Translations under genes and position numbers: made by a program
The notes under the pieces: model-generated
Databases searched by the model: none
The model's input: only the letters and a program-made list of their open reading frames with translations
What the model was told of the DNA's origin: nothing
Shown here: positions 1 to 10,279 of the stretch, in pieces
Layout of the letters: every line of letters begins with the position of its first letter
Position numbering within the stretch: the stretch's first letter is position 1
Source: Oegoconia quadripuncta
Lineage: Eukaryota > Arthropoda > Insecta > Lepidoptera > Autostichidae
DNA length: 64,000 bases
Direction: 5' to 3'
Assembly (NCBI GenBank): GCA_949316235.1
Contig: OX438742.1
Location: forward strand, 14,941,315-15,005,314

Positions 1-1322
1 CTGTTTTAACAAATAATTAAAGATTTATTCATTTCAGTAGCCCCATGTTTTATTTATTTCCTCACAAATGTGTTATAAAACGTCGTGTGACACACGTGCC
101 CATTGATAATTGCAGCCTCAGCTTTTTTTGTAGCCCTCACCTACGGTTCGGGCTAGCAATCAAGCCTCGGCTGCAATGATCAACTTTGGGCCCTTATATC
201 ACAATGTACTATTTGGAAACTAGCCTTTAGGAAGAGTAAGATTTATCTGCAATGAAATTTTGGGCATCGCTAACAACCACATAATAGTGCTTGTAGTGTG
301 TACAGACGGACCGCAGGGAGTTCATTAAATAGTTTCATTCATTACGTACCCGCACGGTAACTTATTGTTAAAGTTAGTTGTTACTCTTATTTTATATAGC
401 TTAGCCGATAGTTTAGCTTTTACTAGTTTAGCTAATGTTCCTCTTAAACGATATCAGTTGTGTAAATACGAATGTCTATTCCAGTCCACTCTAATTCACT
501 GAAGAAATCCATCGATGGATATACATTTTAGAGCCATGATTTACACTTTAGTTTCTAAAATTTTAAATGCCTTTGAGTTCCAAAAAAGTGGCAACTGGCA
601 TTATATTAAAAATAGTAGGTTTTGTTTTGTCTGCCTACTTTCTAAAGTTGTAAAAAAAATTGCGAATTTATTTAAACCAAGCTGAAAGGAATTAAATACG
701 TACAAATAATAATTAAAGCGGTGCTGTAGTCTTTCGTACTTTTCAAACTTTTACCGGTCATTGTCCGAATCTTTGGCACTCTATTAGGCACAAGAGGGAT
801 CAAAAGATTCGAGAGGAACATCTGACAAAACAAATTTGGGCAGCTGCTATCCACTTCATAATGAAGTGCGCTAGTTAAGCACGATTATAGGACGGTATTC
901 CAACGAACTTTGCGCATAAATTGCGCTCCCGGGACGTTTTTGCTACTGGTGTAGTACCTATTTCTCGAGGAAAGGGAGGAATCTCAAACAAAGGAATTTG
1001 CAAGACACTGCTGTAGGTATGGTCCCGGATCGCATTTTGTCGGAACCGCAATAGAACTTGTCCTTTCATGACACTGGGAGAAATTAGCATTCTTTGACAA
1101 TTTATAACGAATTATAATAGCGGAAATCATGGAACAAAAAACCACGGCGATTAGACATTGAAATTTAAGTAATATAGATTTGGAAACATAACACATTCAT
1201 TAACCAGTTTCGTTAAATGAATGTTCCATTATTATTACTTATTTAAAAACAGCATCGAGGTTATATAAAAGTCTAAATAAAAGCTTAAAAAAATAGATTA
1301 AAGCCCAGTTACGGTTATAAAT
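1..1322. other. AT-rich stretch, no feature recognised
   Basis: I see no splice-bounded coding segment, RNA gene or repeat that I recognise. The open frames here are short and lack coding character. Confidence 0.5.
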
Positions 1323-1600
1323 AGCGACGACCTGTTTGGTGTAGTGGTTAGCAACTCTGGCCACTACATCAAAAGGTGGCGGGTTCGAATCCCGCTAGTG
1401 GCATAGGTTTGTGTGATGAATACGGACATTTGGGCCCGAGTTTTGGATGTTTTCATATATAATAAGTATTTATTTCCAAAAAAATATGTATTTATATAGT
1501 ATATCAACCATCTGGTATCCACAACACAAGCCTATAGTTGCTTACTGTGGAACTAGATGGCGCTGTGTGTATGTCTAACGATATTTTATTTATTTGAAAT
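1323..1600 (+). mobile_element. tRNA-derived SINE, near full length
   Basis: The head carries pol III box A-like TGGTGTAGTGG (1337-1347) and box B-like GGTTCGAATCC (1382-1392). The body has 'tgatgaatacggacattt' and ends in 'gatggcgctgtgtgt' plus an AT-rich tail. Copies with the same body lie at 13045-13332 (minus) and, 3' part only, at 15925-16048 (minus). The body shows that it is a SINE and not a tRNA gene. Confidence 0.85.
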
Positions 1601-1946
1601 ACCTATAAAATATCAATAACGAGCCAAAATAACCCAATCGAGTTAGGCCAAAGTGGAACACGTCGGTCGTCGCGTACGAAAATCTACCCAATCACGAATT
1701 GATATTTATGAGATTCCACAAAGCGGCCTCCGACTCCGGTCTAAATATATTGAGTTGTTTTATTTTTAATTGATCTTTTATAGGTATTTATAACCATAAT
1801 CGAGTTTATATTTATATTTATACGTTTTTTTAACTGAAAGCTATAATAACTATATAGTAGGTAATATAGATGACAATATCTACTTATAGATTATATTCTG
1901 AGATCTTTGTATTCGTTTTCGTTTCGTTATAAAAGTTTGGCCGCAT

Positions 1947-1985
1947 GAGTTCAGAGCGCAATTGAGGGAATTGCGCTCTGAACTC
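1947..1985. repeat. Perfect 17-bp hairpin with 5-nt loop
   Basis: Arms 1947-1963 (GAGTTCAGAGCGCAATT) and 1969-1985 are perfect reverse complements around loop GAGGG. A weaker GGCC/GGCC match flanks them. The arms are GC-rich against AT-rich surroundings. It may be the tip of a foldback element. The loop is too short for a typical miRNA precursor. Confidence 0.8.
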
Positions 1986-2004
1986 AAGTGGCCGCCTATA
2001 TCAG

Positions 2005-2125
2005 GTCGGTAAAATATAGATATTTCGGACACTTAAGCCAATTGTGTAGTCGCAAACTTGATAAAGTCTTCGTATGGATTCAACGTAACGCATAAACATA
2101 GATATTTTAATATAAACATCCATGC
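2005..2125 (-). mobile_element. Degenerate SINE body fragment
   Basis: 'atatttcggacactta' followed by 'atataaacatccatg' matches the reverse strand of the SINE body better preserved at 56692-56902. The tRNA-like head is missing. Confidence 0.45.
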
Positions 2126-3225
2126 TTTATGCCTTCTATTTATGCTGTATGATCCAACCGTTTGTCATGTATGTCTCGACGGAGCTTGAAACGATGTCGA
2201 ATTATCGTTCGCCGATCGACCGCCATGTTTTAGTTGGAAACTTTAAAAGAATCTATCAACCCTTTACACCTAATCTCACCGCTGTGCTTAGATAGAACTT
2301 GAACAGATTTACTCATAAAATATTCATGTTTCGAACTTTTTCTAAGTGAAACTTTTTCAAAGCTTATATTTTTTGTTCGTAAGCAAGAAGGGTCGACGGA
2401 GTAAGAGCTAAATCGTGTACACTTCACTCGATTTCACTTCAACTGAAATTAAAGCTTGGCTGGGATCAGTGGTTTTGAGATTACGGTCTCTTTGGTGGTG
2501 ACCCATAATAGTAATGGTACATTATATCTACCTATAAAAATGCTTAAGAAACTCGGACAACGTATCATCCGTCCGTCCGTCCGTCCGCCCCTAAAAGTTG
2601 ACCGTCATTTACTAAAACATCAAACTGACGTCGGGTCGCATATTTACGCAGTCTGGGCTCGCATAGGGATTACGATGCGTTCAATACATAAGTAAATAAT
2701 GGTCAAATCCATGAAGGAAAAAAATTATGGCGGGCATATTTTTTTTTTTCAGCTTCATGACCAAAAGTCTGTAAGAAACGTATATAATTTGATAGGTGTT
2801 TTAGGGAACAGAAAAATCCCTGAAATTGGTGGTCCACCTGCTTGTTCACCTGGGTGAACCACGTTTCAACTTCTGGAAAAATATGTATAAAACGTAAGCT
2901 TGGCTCACCTAAATAGTAGTTTCTGTTATTTATTTATCTCCTTGTTCCGTAATAGTTGACTTGGTCTAGGTAGTTAATCTATTTGAAAACATTACACTCC
3001 AATTTATTTTGTTATGTCGGTTGACAAACACTTGTATCGGTGCGCCCCACCAATAATGACCACATTGACTGACAGTGTGTTCAGCCCATTAGTTTAAAGT
3101 TATCCAACAAGCTACGGAAACAGTAAGCCAGGAGGTTTTCTGAGGATGAAATCATGAATGATATATTTCGCCAGAAAACGAAATTTACTGATAGCTCACA
3201 AAATTGGTAAGCCTGAAGTGTCAAT
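2126..3225. other. Unassigned; short (GTCC)n run at about 2567-2587
   Basis: Apart from the tetranucleotide microsatellite I recognise nothing. The 79-codon open frame at 2456-2695 includes the microsatellite and shows no conserved motif. Confidence 0.4.
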
Positions 3226-3314
3226 AATAGGGTGCGACTTGCTATGCAAGATGGCTGGCAGTAAGTGGCAACGTATTGGTCGAGACCTAGGGTAGATTGA
3301 TGATGATGATGACA
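3226..3314 (+). mobile_element. Possible LINE/SINE 3' tail ending in (GAT)n
   Basis: A GC-richer stretch, 'atggctggcagtaagtggc' then 'ggtcgagacctaggg', runs into 'tgatgatgatgatga'. That trinucleotide tail closes LINEs and SINEs elsewhere in the window (7425, 47953). Confidence 0.35.
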
Positions 3315-3957
3315 CTGTACCATTAGGATTAATAAGGCTAGAAGAAATAGGCCGTTTTATACAGAACCATAGTCAAGGCAAGGCGTCTCTACCAAATGAA
3401 AAGTGATAGACGGAAAAAAGAAATATGGAAGAATAGTCATTCTGTAATATGTACCAATCAATGGTCACAATTTATTATTTTTAACAAATAAAATATATTA
3501 ATGTATAACAACCAAAAATTGTAATAAGTATGCTTGAATTTATAGCTATTTTACACTTATTTACACATTAAAACAACCTTTAAGCTGGGCATATGAGCGA
3601 TTACAGTTTTTTTGGAATCTCCGCAGCAATGATGCTGCTGCCATCTGGTCTACACCGTTCCGATCGCTTAGCCACATTTGACACCCACGGGAATAGCCAA
3701 GTTGGTCATATCCAACGCTACCAGGAACCACACGTTCAATCAATACGATTGAATAAAACTTTTGCCCCATCTGTTGGGTTAATTATAACTACCCAAGTTT
3801 AATCAATGCAATACTGGTTATTAGTTTCAAAGTAATCATGTTATATATTATACGTAGGTATAACAGAACGATGATTGATCCCACAAATTTTATGATCGTA
3901 CGTTCGTGTTCTGCGTATAGTTTCTTAGTTCACTTAGCCATCAATAACTGTAGGTAC
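3315..3957. other. Unassigned stretch
   Basis: Overlapping frames occur on both strands at 3561-3802, with neither splice context nor recognisable motif. I see no supported feature. Confidence 0.35.
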
Positions 3958-3964
3958 AATTACA

Positions 3965-4588
3965 GGGTTACCTATTGAAACGCATAACGTTTTTCACCAT
4001 AAACTGACAATTCATAATATTACTCGGCATAATAGTCATTTGCAATAAACCGTTATAGCATAACTTCATTACACATAATATCATATGGCCGAAACCTGTA
4101 AGGCATAATCATAGAAAGGCATAATTTTAATAAGCATAAGTAATGAAAGCCATAATTTTTGTAGACCATAATATTCAAAAGACATAATATTTAAAAAGCA
4201 TACATGTCAACCTAACACGAAGGGTATGGCGAGCGATCCGGGGTCGCTCTGCTCGCCCGGCTCGCTTCCGCCATACCGTTCGAACCTAACCTAACCATGT
4301 CGGGGTGCAGTTATGCTTTATAAAAGTATGTCAGACAAAATTATGAATATGGTAATTTATGCATAATTAAAATCTGCGTTTCAAAGTATGCCTTATAAAC
4401 ATATGGCAAATGAAAATATAGATTTATATGATTATGGCTTTTATTATTATGCCCTTCAACAAATCTGCGTTATTATGTTATGTAATAATGTGAAACACAA
4501 TTATGCTTATTAATTTGTATGCCATATGATATTATGTATGTCAATTGAACTTATGACAATAAACATTATACGTTTCAAAGTGTCACCC
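3965..4588. mobile_element. 624-bp foldback element with mirrored CATAAT array
   Basis: The element is flanked by identical 7-bp target duplications AATTACA (3958-3964 and 4589-4595). Its ends are imperfect inverted repeats: left GGGTTACCTATTGAAACGCA, right reverse complement GGGTGACACTTTGAAACGTA. The left half carries CATAAT-type words starting at 3983, 3998, 4013, 4028, 4059, 4074, 4104, 4120, 4135, 4151, 4167, 4183 and 4199, a pitch of 15-16 bp with a few degenerate units. The right half carries the reverse word TTATG at 4311, 4326, 4341, 4357, 4386, 4401, 4432, 4447, 4478, 4501, 4517, 4532, 4551 and 4566. A GC-rich hairpin sits at the centre. It encodes nothing, so it is a non-autonomous element; the superfamily is not clear. 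Confidence 0.85.
4223..4277. repeat. Central GC-rich hairpin of the foldback element
   Basis: GGTATGGCG (4223-4231) pairs with CGCCATACC (4269-4277), with further partial pairing inside. The region is far more GC-rich than its surroundings. Just outside lies 'cctaacctaacc' (about 4284-4296), two to three units of the insect telomere word TTAGG on the opposite strand. Confidence 0.75.
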
Positions 4589-4595
4589 AATTACA

Positions 4596-5271
4596 GATCA
4601 CAATTAATGTCCGAAATTGGTAGGAATGTAGGTAAATATCATTGATTAATATCATCATCATTATGATCAGCCATGTGACGTTCACTGCTGGACTTTACGA
4701 TGCTCCAATGACTTATAGTTGTAAAACTCTTATACTTATACTTTTTAATACTATTATATGCAACTCCTAATAAATACTTTCTTTTCTTTTTAATGTCTCT
4801 CGTAAAAATAAGTTTAGTAAGTAATTAGAAATGTTCGAAACAACAAAGTTTACGACACGAAAACTTACAAGTTATAACGTTGACAACTCCCTTTCTTATC
4901 TCGTATTAACCACCACACCACAAAAAGGATAAAAATAGTTCTTTGAAAGTTATCTATATACAGGTATTTTCTAGAATAAGTAAAATCTCTTTTATGAATG
5001 GACTAATGCAATAAGAATGTAATTTTAAGTATTGGCAATTTGAAAGACATTGAAACTATATTTTTTACATGATTTACTTCACCAATGTGCTCTTAACTGG
5101 GGCTTTGGTAGATCTGACTGCATTTACACAGCAGCTAGCGAAGATTATGTGCAACGGTCCGCTCAACCTCAGAACCGGCAGCCCCATGCCGTCAGTGCGG
5201 TTTTGCCATTACCTACAACACTACTGGGAGCATACTTATATCGTCATAGAACTCTGAAAGACCAATAAAAC
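4596..5271. other. Unassigned; LINE-like tail scrap at about 4650-4705
   Basis: 'atcatcatcattatgatca' followed by 'gccatgtgacgttcactgctggac' resembles the reverse strand of the LINE 3' end seen at 45925-46235. The rest shows nothing I recognise. Confidence 0.35.
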
Positions 5272-5580
5272 TATCATCATCATCAGCCCGTAAACATCCC
5301 ACTGCAGGGATAAGGCCTTCCCTCGTATATGAGGGAGGGAGGCCATAATCCACCACGCTGGCCCAATGCGGGTTGGGGACTTCACATGCCTTTGAATTAT
5401 TAGTTTTCAGGCATGCAGGTTGCCTCACGATATTCTTCACCGTTTAATAGCAGTCGCATAAATGCACATAATACCTTAAATAAATTTAAAAACTCATTGG
5501 TACATGGCCTGCCTGGGAATCGAACCCGGACTTCCCAAATTGGGAGACCGCGTCTTAACCACTAAACCGGGAGCGTCGGT
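5272..5580 (-). mobile_element. tRNA-derived SINE with (GAT)n tail
   Basis: Read on the minus strand, the head at 5580 has box A-like 'GGTTTAGTGGTTAAGACG' and box B-like GGTTCGATTCCC (about 5516-5528). The body includes 'ggcatgcaggttgcctc' and 'ctgcagggataaggcc', and the 3' end is (GAT)n (5272-5284). The 7446-7765 copy is the same family and in the same orientation. The long body excludes a functional tRNA. Confidence 0.85.
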
Positions 5581-7110
5581 GGCTGGAACAAAACTATAAC
5601 GGTGATTAAATCGAGAAGTAAGCACCCACATGCTTTGTTTACCATTGACTCTTAGGAATTATGCACATATTCTTATTCGATCTGTCGCTGACTACGAGTA
5701 TTCTGTTGGTGTACTCTCTAATGAAAATAGCTTTGGACTTTTGCTTTTGCTAAGAATCCTTTATTGCATAACTTCAGACGTTCCTTGCGTCCCATACTAA
5801 CTTGTAATATCCAACTGTATACAACAAAAGTAAAATAATGACGATTGGTTTATAAGACACACTGCAAAAGAAAAAGAAAAAGCTATTTTCGTTAGAGAGT
5901 AGACCCCCTCACGCGTAAATAGAAGCTATAAAATTATTCCTACATTAAAAAAAAAACTATCCCAAAACCGAGACAAGTTTTAGTTGATACTTGAGATTAT
6001 TTTATTTTTGAAATTATTTCGAATTTGAACAGTATCAAATTAAAAAATAACATTGAGAGAGTAATTCGATTTTAATCCTGAGACTGCCCATTATGGCCCT
6101 CAGATTTAAATGCATAAAATACATAAAAGAAGTTATTTAACAATAAATATACGAATTGTCCCTTCGTTCCCACTACTTCTGTTGGGCAGTTCTCTTGACC
6201 GAACTAAACACAATAAAAAAATTATGTCATATATTTTTTTCATAATAAGTTACTAACAACTAATCGGACACCAATTTTGATACAATTTGGTTGTCTTCGT
6301 ATAGGTTGTCTCTCATAATCTACTTCCGTCGATATCCGCAATAAGTAGATACCTATAATATGATTTATTTTGTCGAATTTGGGGAAAGGTGATGCGGAAA
6401 TAAGGCAGGAAGCGCCATGAAACTGGTTTCAAATGGGAGGTTTATTTATTTAGGCGTTTTTGAAAAGTGACCAGTAGCGTGCAATAAAATAGGAGCAATT
6501 TACATAATATTTAGTTTTTTTTCACCCGAATGCACCAGTAAGGAGGGTGACGTTTTTCTAGTGTATGTATATACTTAACCTCCCTGACCTTATTCGACTT
6601 TATTGTGGGGTATACACACATCTTTCTTTCTTTTCTGTTTCCATTTTCTTCTATGATAAAAAAAAACACAACGTATCGTATGGAATTTTTAAATTCTACT
6701 GTTTCATTTCATATTTGCCGTTATTATTTTTTCAATTGATATATTTTATGCCCTAAATTTAAAACTGAAAAGTCTATATTTCCGGTATGCCTGTAAATAT
6801 GTAGATATCTACGAGCACCCTTGGGGCAAAGACAATTTAAAGGGAAAAAAAATGTCGTCGCATTCATGAAGTACAGTTATATCACTCGAATACCATAGTC
6901 TTCTTTTTCGGATCATTTTTTAATGTCTATCCCGCTTGCCCATAACCCATACCAGAAGTGGGTATACCTATATTACAAATTTATAAGGAATTATTGATTG
7001 GATGAATGTGAAATTTGTATAACCCGTGAGTCTCTTACAAACGAATATATTGATTGATTGATTGAAAGTTGAATTAAATTAAACTATATCATTGCACTCA
7101 TATACTCTTT
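5581..7110. other. AT-rich stretch, no feature recognised
   Basis: Only a short (TGAT)n run at about 7049-7064 stands out. The longest frame (6565-6756) is low-complexity and not coding-like. Confidence 0.4.
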
Positions 7111-7425
7111 CGTTTAGCAAGCAATGTCTGACGCGGTCAATCCATGGATAAGTGACCACTAGGCGCATTTTAATACGAGTGTTTCCGTGCTTCGGAGGGC
7201 ACGATAAATAGTTGGTTCCGGTTGTTTTCAATTGAAACAATCGTTAAGCTAAGCCGATGGCCTATAAGGGCTTAAAAACTTTGGCTGTTAGGTGGCCACT
7301 AGTCAGACACAAATCCACCAAACCGAACTGGTCCCGTGTGGTGGATTATGGCCCGTACTCTCACCCAGTAACATGAGGCTGTGCTCCAACAGTGGGGACG
7401 TGTAAGGCTTAATGTTGATGATGAT
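7111..7425 (+). mobile_element. 5S-rRNA-derived SINE
   Basis: The segment 7117-7160 ('agcaagcaatgtctgacgcg', then 'gtcaatccatggataagtgacc') follows the 3' half of 5S rRNA, including the internal control region that normally reads CTTGGATGGGTGACC. The body continues with 'gtgtttccgtgcttcggagg' and ends 'aacagtggggacgtgtaagg' plus (GATG)n. A minus-strand copy with a better 5S box is at 46368-46665, and a degenerate one at 18135-18350. The head is truncated, since the 5' half of 5S is not seen. Confidence 0.75.
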
Positions 7426-7445
7426 GCCGGTGCATCAACCAAAAT

Positions 7446-7765
7446 TTATGTATCACCATCATCATCTCGTCCGTAAACATCTCACTGCAGGGATATAGGC
7501 CTTACCTCGTATAATGAGGGAGTAAGGACCATTGTCCACTACGCTGGCCCAATACGGGTTGGGGATTTGACATGCCTTAGAGTTTTTATTTCCCAGGCAT
7601 GCAGGATTCCATCACGATGTTTTCCTTCACCGTTTAAGAGCAGTCGTATAAATGCACATAAGTAATTAAATTTAAAATTCATTGGTATCATGGCCCGCCG
7701 GGGAATCGAACCCGGAGCCCCCAAATTCGGAGACCGCGTCGTAACCGCTGAGCCACCGACGCTCT
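7446..7765 (-). mobile_element. tRNA-derived SINE with (GAT)n tail
   Basis: The minus-strand head 'gagcgtcggtggctcagcgg' contains box A, and box B-like GGTTCGATTCCCC lies at about 7699-7712. The body matches the 5272-5580 copy throughout ('ctgcagggata.aggcctt', 'ggcatgcagg'), and the tail at 7446-7457 is (GAT)n. It is adjacent to a 5S-derived SINE that has a similar 3' domain. Confidence 0.87.
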
Positions 7766-8089
7766 TATTGATTTGATGTATATATAAATAAATCTGATGC
7801 ATATTAGATGATACTTGGCACTTTGTACACGCGGCCGCACGCTTAACAGTTCTAATATAAGCTGGTGTCGGTGTTTACATTTCCGATAGCTTCCCGCGGC
7901 CTGCTTACACTGGTAGTGTTACGGCCGTCTTGCTGTCGAGTGTACAAATAGTTAATACCTACGCACGCTATATTTTTGAAAATCACAAGAAATAAGCAAT
8001 TTTTTTATTAAAACAAGTGCATGTGTGTATAGCTTTGATTGAGCCGTAAAGGTCTTTCTTTAACCTACCTCTGCTATATAGGTTGCTAA
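7766..8089. other. Unassigned; short GC-rich patch at 7830-7940
   Basis: The patch 'acacgcggccgcacgc' to 'ttacggccgtcttgctgtcg' has raised GC content but no frame or motif that I can identify. Confidence 0.35.
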
Positions 8090-8262
8090 GGAAAATTTTA
8101 AGGTCCATAGATATATCAGCAATAGCAAAGCAGCACATAGCCCTGAAGACCTGATGGCCGGTGGGGCATTAACTTACTTGAGTGGAGACCACGTACCGGC
8201 AAGCGCAGCATGAGAGATCCAACGGACGACCTTGAACGGATGAAAGGAATTAAAAAAAAAAT
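8090..8262 (+). pseudogene. LINE reverse-transcriptase C-terminal fragment
   Basis: The codons from 8177 read LEWRPRTGKRSMRDPTDDLE. This matches the conserved motif of lepidopteran LINE ORF2 tails, roughly 'LEWRPRTGKRSVGRPPTRWTDD', with 'GRPPTRW' decayed. Upstream, 'gaagacctgatggccggtgg' fits the preceding 'DGRWG' motif in another frame, so at least one frameshift is present. It is a dead, 5'-truncated insertion in the same family as 14465-14745 and 45925-46235. Confidence 0.75.
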
Positions 8263-8331
8263 GTTCTTACATCAAAATATTATTTTCATCCTCCCGGATA
8301 GTTGTTAACATTTTCATCAAATTAAATACCT

Positions 8332-8403
8332 AAAAGGAATTGTATTGTGTCCTGGTGCAAAGCAGTCTGGCGGAAATCTCTAGGCCACAATACAATTCCT
8401 TTT
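8332..8403. repeat. 72-nt hairpin with perfect 18-bp arms
   Basis: AAAAGGAATTGTATTGTG (8332-8349) is the exact reverse complement of 8386-8403. The 36-nt interior adds a CCT/AGG pairing next to the stem. The size resembles a pre-miRNA, but perfect arms are more typical of a miniature inverted-repeat element. No target duplication is obvious. Confidence 0.85.
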
Positions 8404-8955
8404 ATTATTTTGAATAAAATGTTAGGAATATTAAAAAATATTGATTTGATGTATAATTGAATAGATAAAAAACAGAGATTTTAAACAGCAGACGTTTAAG
8501 GTAGTGTGACCTTTCTAAGGTATTGTTGGTGATGTTTATGAATGCTGAAAATAAAAACAAATATTTTTAAATAGTTTTATGTTCAACTTTAATATTGTTT
8601 TTTAATATTGATCTGAAAAACCTACAGGTAATTTGGAAGTAAGTACCTACTCATATAAATTATTGTATATTTTTAAAATTGTTGTAGGTACATCAAATAT
8701 TGTATTCGCAACAAAAACTGATTCAATTTTTTAGGTATCTACCAACTAGTTTGGTAAAGTTTGAATATCCACTAGAGTAAGGCTGGTAAGTTTTAGTAAA
8801 CTTTCTGAAATTATTGATACAATCAATTCCAATTATTAAAAATCGGGCTATCGTCTGTGGGCTTTTAGTATCTGTCGCGTCCCTCACAAAAGTTGTCCCG
8901 TGGGATTAGACGTATAACAAATTATGAAACAATGACGCCATCATGATAGGAGAGC
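8404..8955. other. AT-rich stretch, no feature recognised
   Basis: Nothing identifiable before the GC-rich block that starts near 8950. Confidence 0.4.
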
Positions 8956-9200
8956 TATGGGCATGGAGGCATCTATCTACCCCCCGCGCGGGGTAGCGCT
9001 GCCCGAAGCCCAACGCGACGTTGCCGCTCCGACTCCAGGCTGCGTGAGCGGCCTACAGGCAGGCAGGCACAAGCCGCGCAAGTCGCACCAACTCACCCGC
9101 TCTCATACCGCGTGGTACGTTCCGCCGAGCGTCCGTGTGGACAACGCGCTCGCTCCCCATCGTCCGTCTCTAAACAAACTTATAAATTCACTTTTCGTAG
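8956..9200 (+). promoter_or_regulatory. GC/CpG-rich block upstream of a putative promoter
   Basis: This is one of the most GC- and CpG-rich stretches in the window (for example 'ccccccgcgcggggtagcgc' near 8980, 'acaacgcgctcgctcccc' near 9140). It lacks the hallmarks of the repeats found elsewhere. It ends about 150 bp before the TATA/initiator pair at 9333/9363, which suggests a proximal promoter or CpG-dense regulatory region. The 88-codon frame across it (8957-9223) shows no recognisable domain and I treat it as chance. Confidence 0.4.
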
Positions 9201-9332
9201 TTGAAAACCTGTTCCTTCGATAAAAATAGTTCGAATACTGCATCAGGACAATATAACATTCACTTCAAATGAGTTTCATCAAACTTTTATGTGAACTTTG
9301 ACGCAAGTTCGTGTGATAACTTCGAAAAACTT

Positions 9333-9365
9333 TATAAAGTTTGTTTGCTGTCGCTCGTTTGCAGT
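9333..9365 (+). promoter_or_regulatory. Putative core promoter: TATA box and initiator
   Basis: TATAAA at 9333-9338 lies exactly 30 bp upstream of the A (9363) in CAGT, an arthropod-like initiator core. That is the canonical TATA-to-start spacing. A consensus splice donor follows 57 bp downstream and a CpG-rich block lies upstream. Each element is common by chance, so the spacing and context carry the argument. No transcript evidence is available. Confidence 0.45.
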
Positions 9366-9420
9366 GTGCATATGTAAGCTTCCAAGTCATGGCTGAACGA
9401 AGTTCTCGCTAAACCGGTAG
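9363..9420 (+). other. Putative noncoding first exon (NOS1AP leader?)
   Basis: This proposed 58-nt exon runs from the inferred start at 9363 to a strong donor, GGTAG|GTGAGT (GT at 9421-9422). It holds a start-stop pair (ATGTAA, 9372-9377) and a 7-codon upstream frame (ATG 9389 to TAA 9412), so it would be an untranslated leader. The only convincing downstream acceptor on this strand that leads to a coding exon is at 58552-58553. Joining the two is inference. The exon could instead belong to an unrelated noncoding transcript. Confidence 0.38.
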
Positions 9421-10279
9421 GTGAGTAAAAACGAACTTTACTGGAAAATATTTGAATGTCAATTGTTAATTTGGAAGGTAACTTGCAACAAAAGAAGCTG
9501 ATAATAATAGGTTTTGTTTCGGCGTTGTATCCAGTGGTTCGGGTATAAATAAAGTGATAATTAGCGACTGGCGAACGATGTGGGAGTCTATTAAATTAAC
9601 AGGCTAGTCGGGTACCATTTCCATTACTTCGGTCGGTGGCCACAAAGATCGGCCAATTAACAAAGGCGTTGTTTGTTAACGTTTAATTTCTACGAAGTGT
9701 TCGCTGTTTGAAAACTAACACTCAAAGTTATTGTCCCCTGTTATCGCTCTGTTGGTATCGTATTACTTGCAATTGTGTCATGTCTAAGAACCGCTACAAA
9801 TTATGTCATAAATGAACTTTTAAATAAATAAATTACGTCATGTTGTCTCCCTTCATTTTTCTATTTAACCAAAAATAATAGGAATTAAATATCTAAACCA
9901 CCATCATTATAAAAGTGGTTGGAAATTAATAAATTTTCGCTTTTGGGTGCTCTCAATCTCATAATTAATAGTAGCACATTATCCACAAGAAGAAAATTCT
10001 CAGAATAAGGAATTGAATCAATACTAAATAAGCTAATGTTCTGAGCCGACAGAGTTTTTTTAATGATCGGACCACCTGATGGGATGGATGGTGGTAATTT
10101 AACAGATTGAAGAAAACTACAATGGCACGTCCGGGAATACACATTTTATATCGAAAGGTTATAATGAATATGAATAAAACGAACGGATTCTGATATGTTT
10201 TCAAGTTCTAGGAATAATATTAATATGGCATGATCTAAGGATTGATTTGCTTCGCCCGCATGTAATTATTTTATCGCAG

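Noticed and set aside
1325..1405. Functional tRNA gene (plus strand)
   Set aside because: The acceptor stem and cloverleaf do not close, and the body continues as a SINE with copies elsewhere in the window.
5500..5580. Functional tRNA gene (minus strand)
   Set aside because: The A and B boxes are present, but a SINE body and (GAT)n tail follow, and the same composite recurs at 7446-7765.
8957..9223. 88-codon frame in the GC-rich block as a coding exon
   Set aside because: No recognisable domain. The composition is explained by the CpG-rich block, and it lies upstream of the inferred transcription start.
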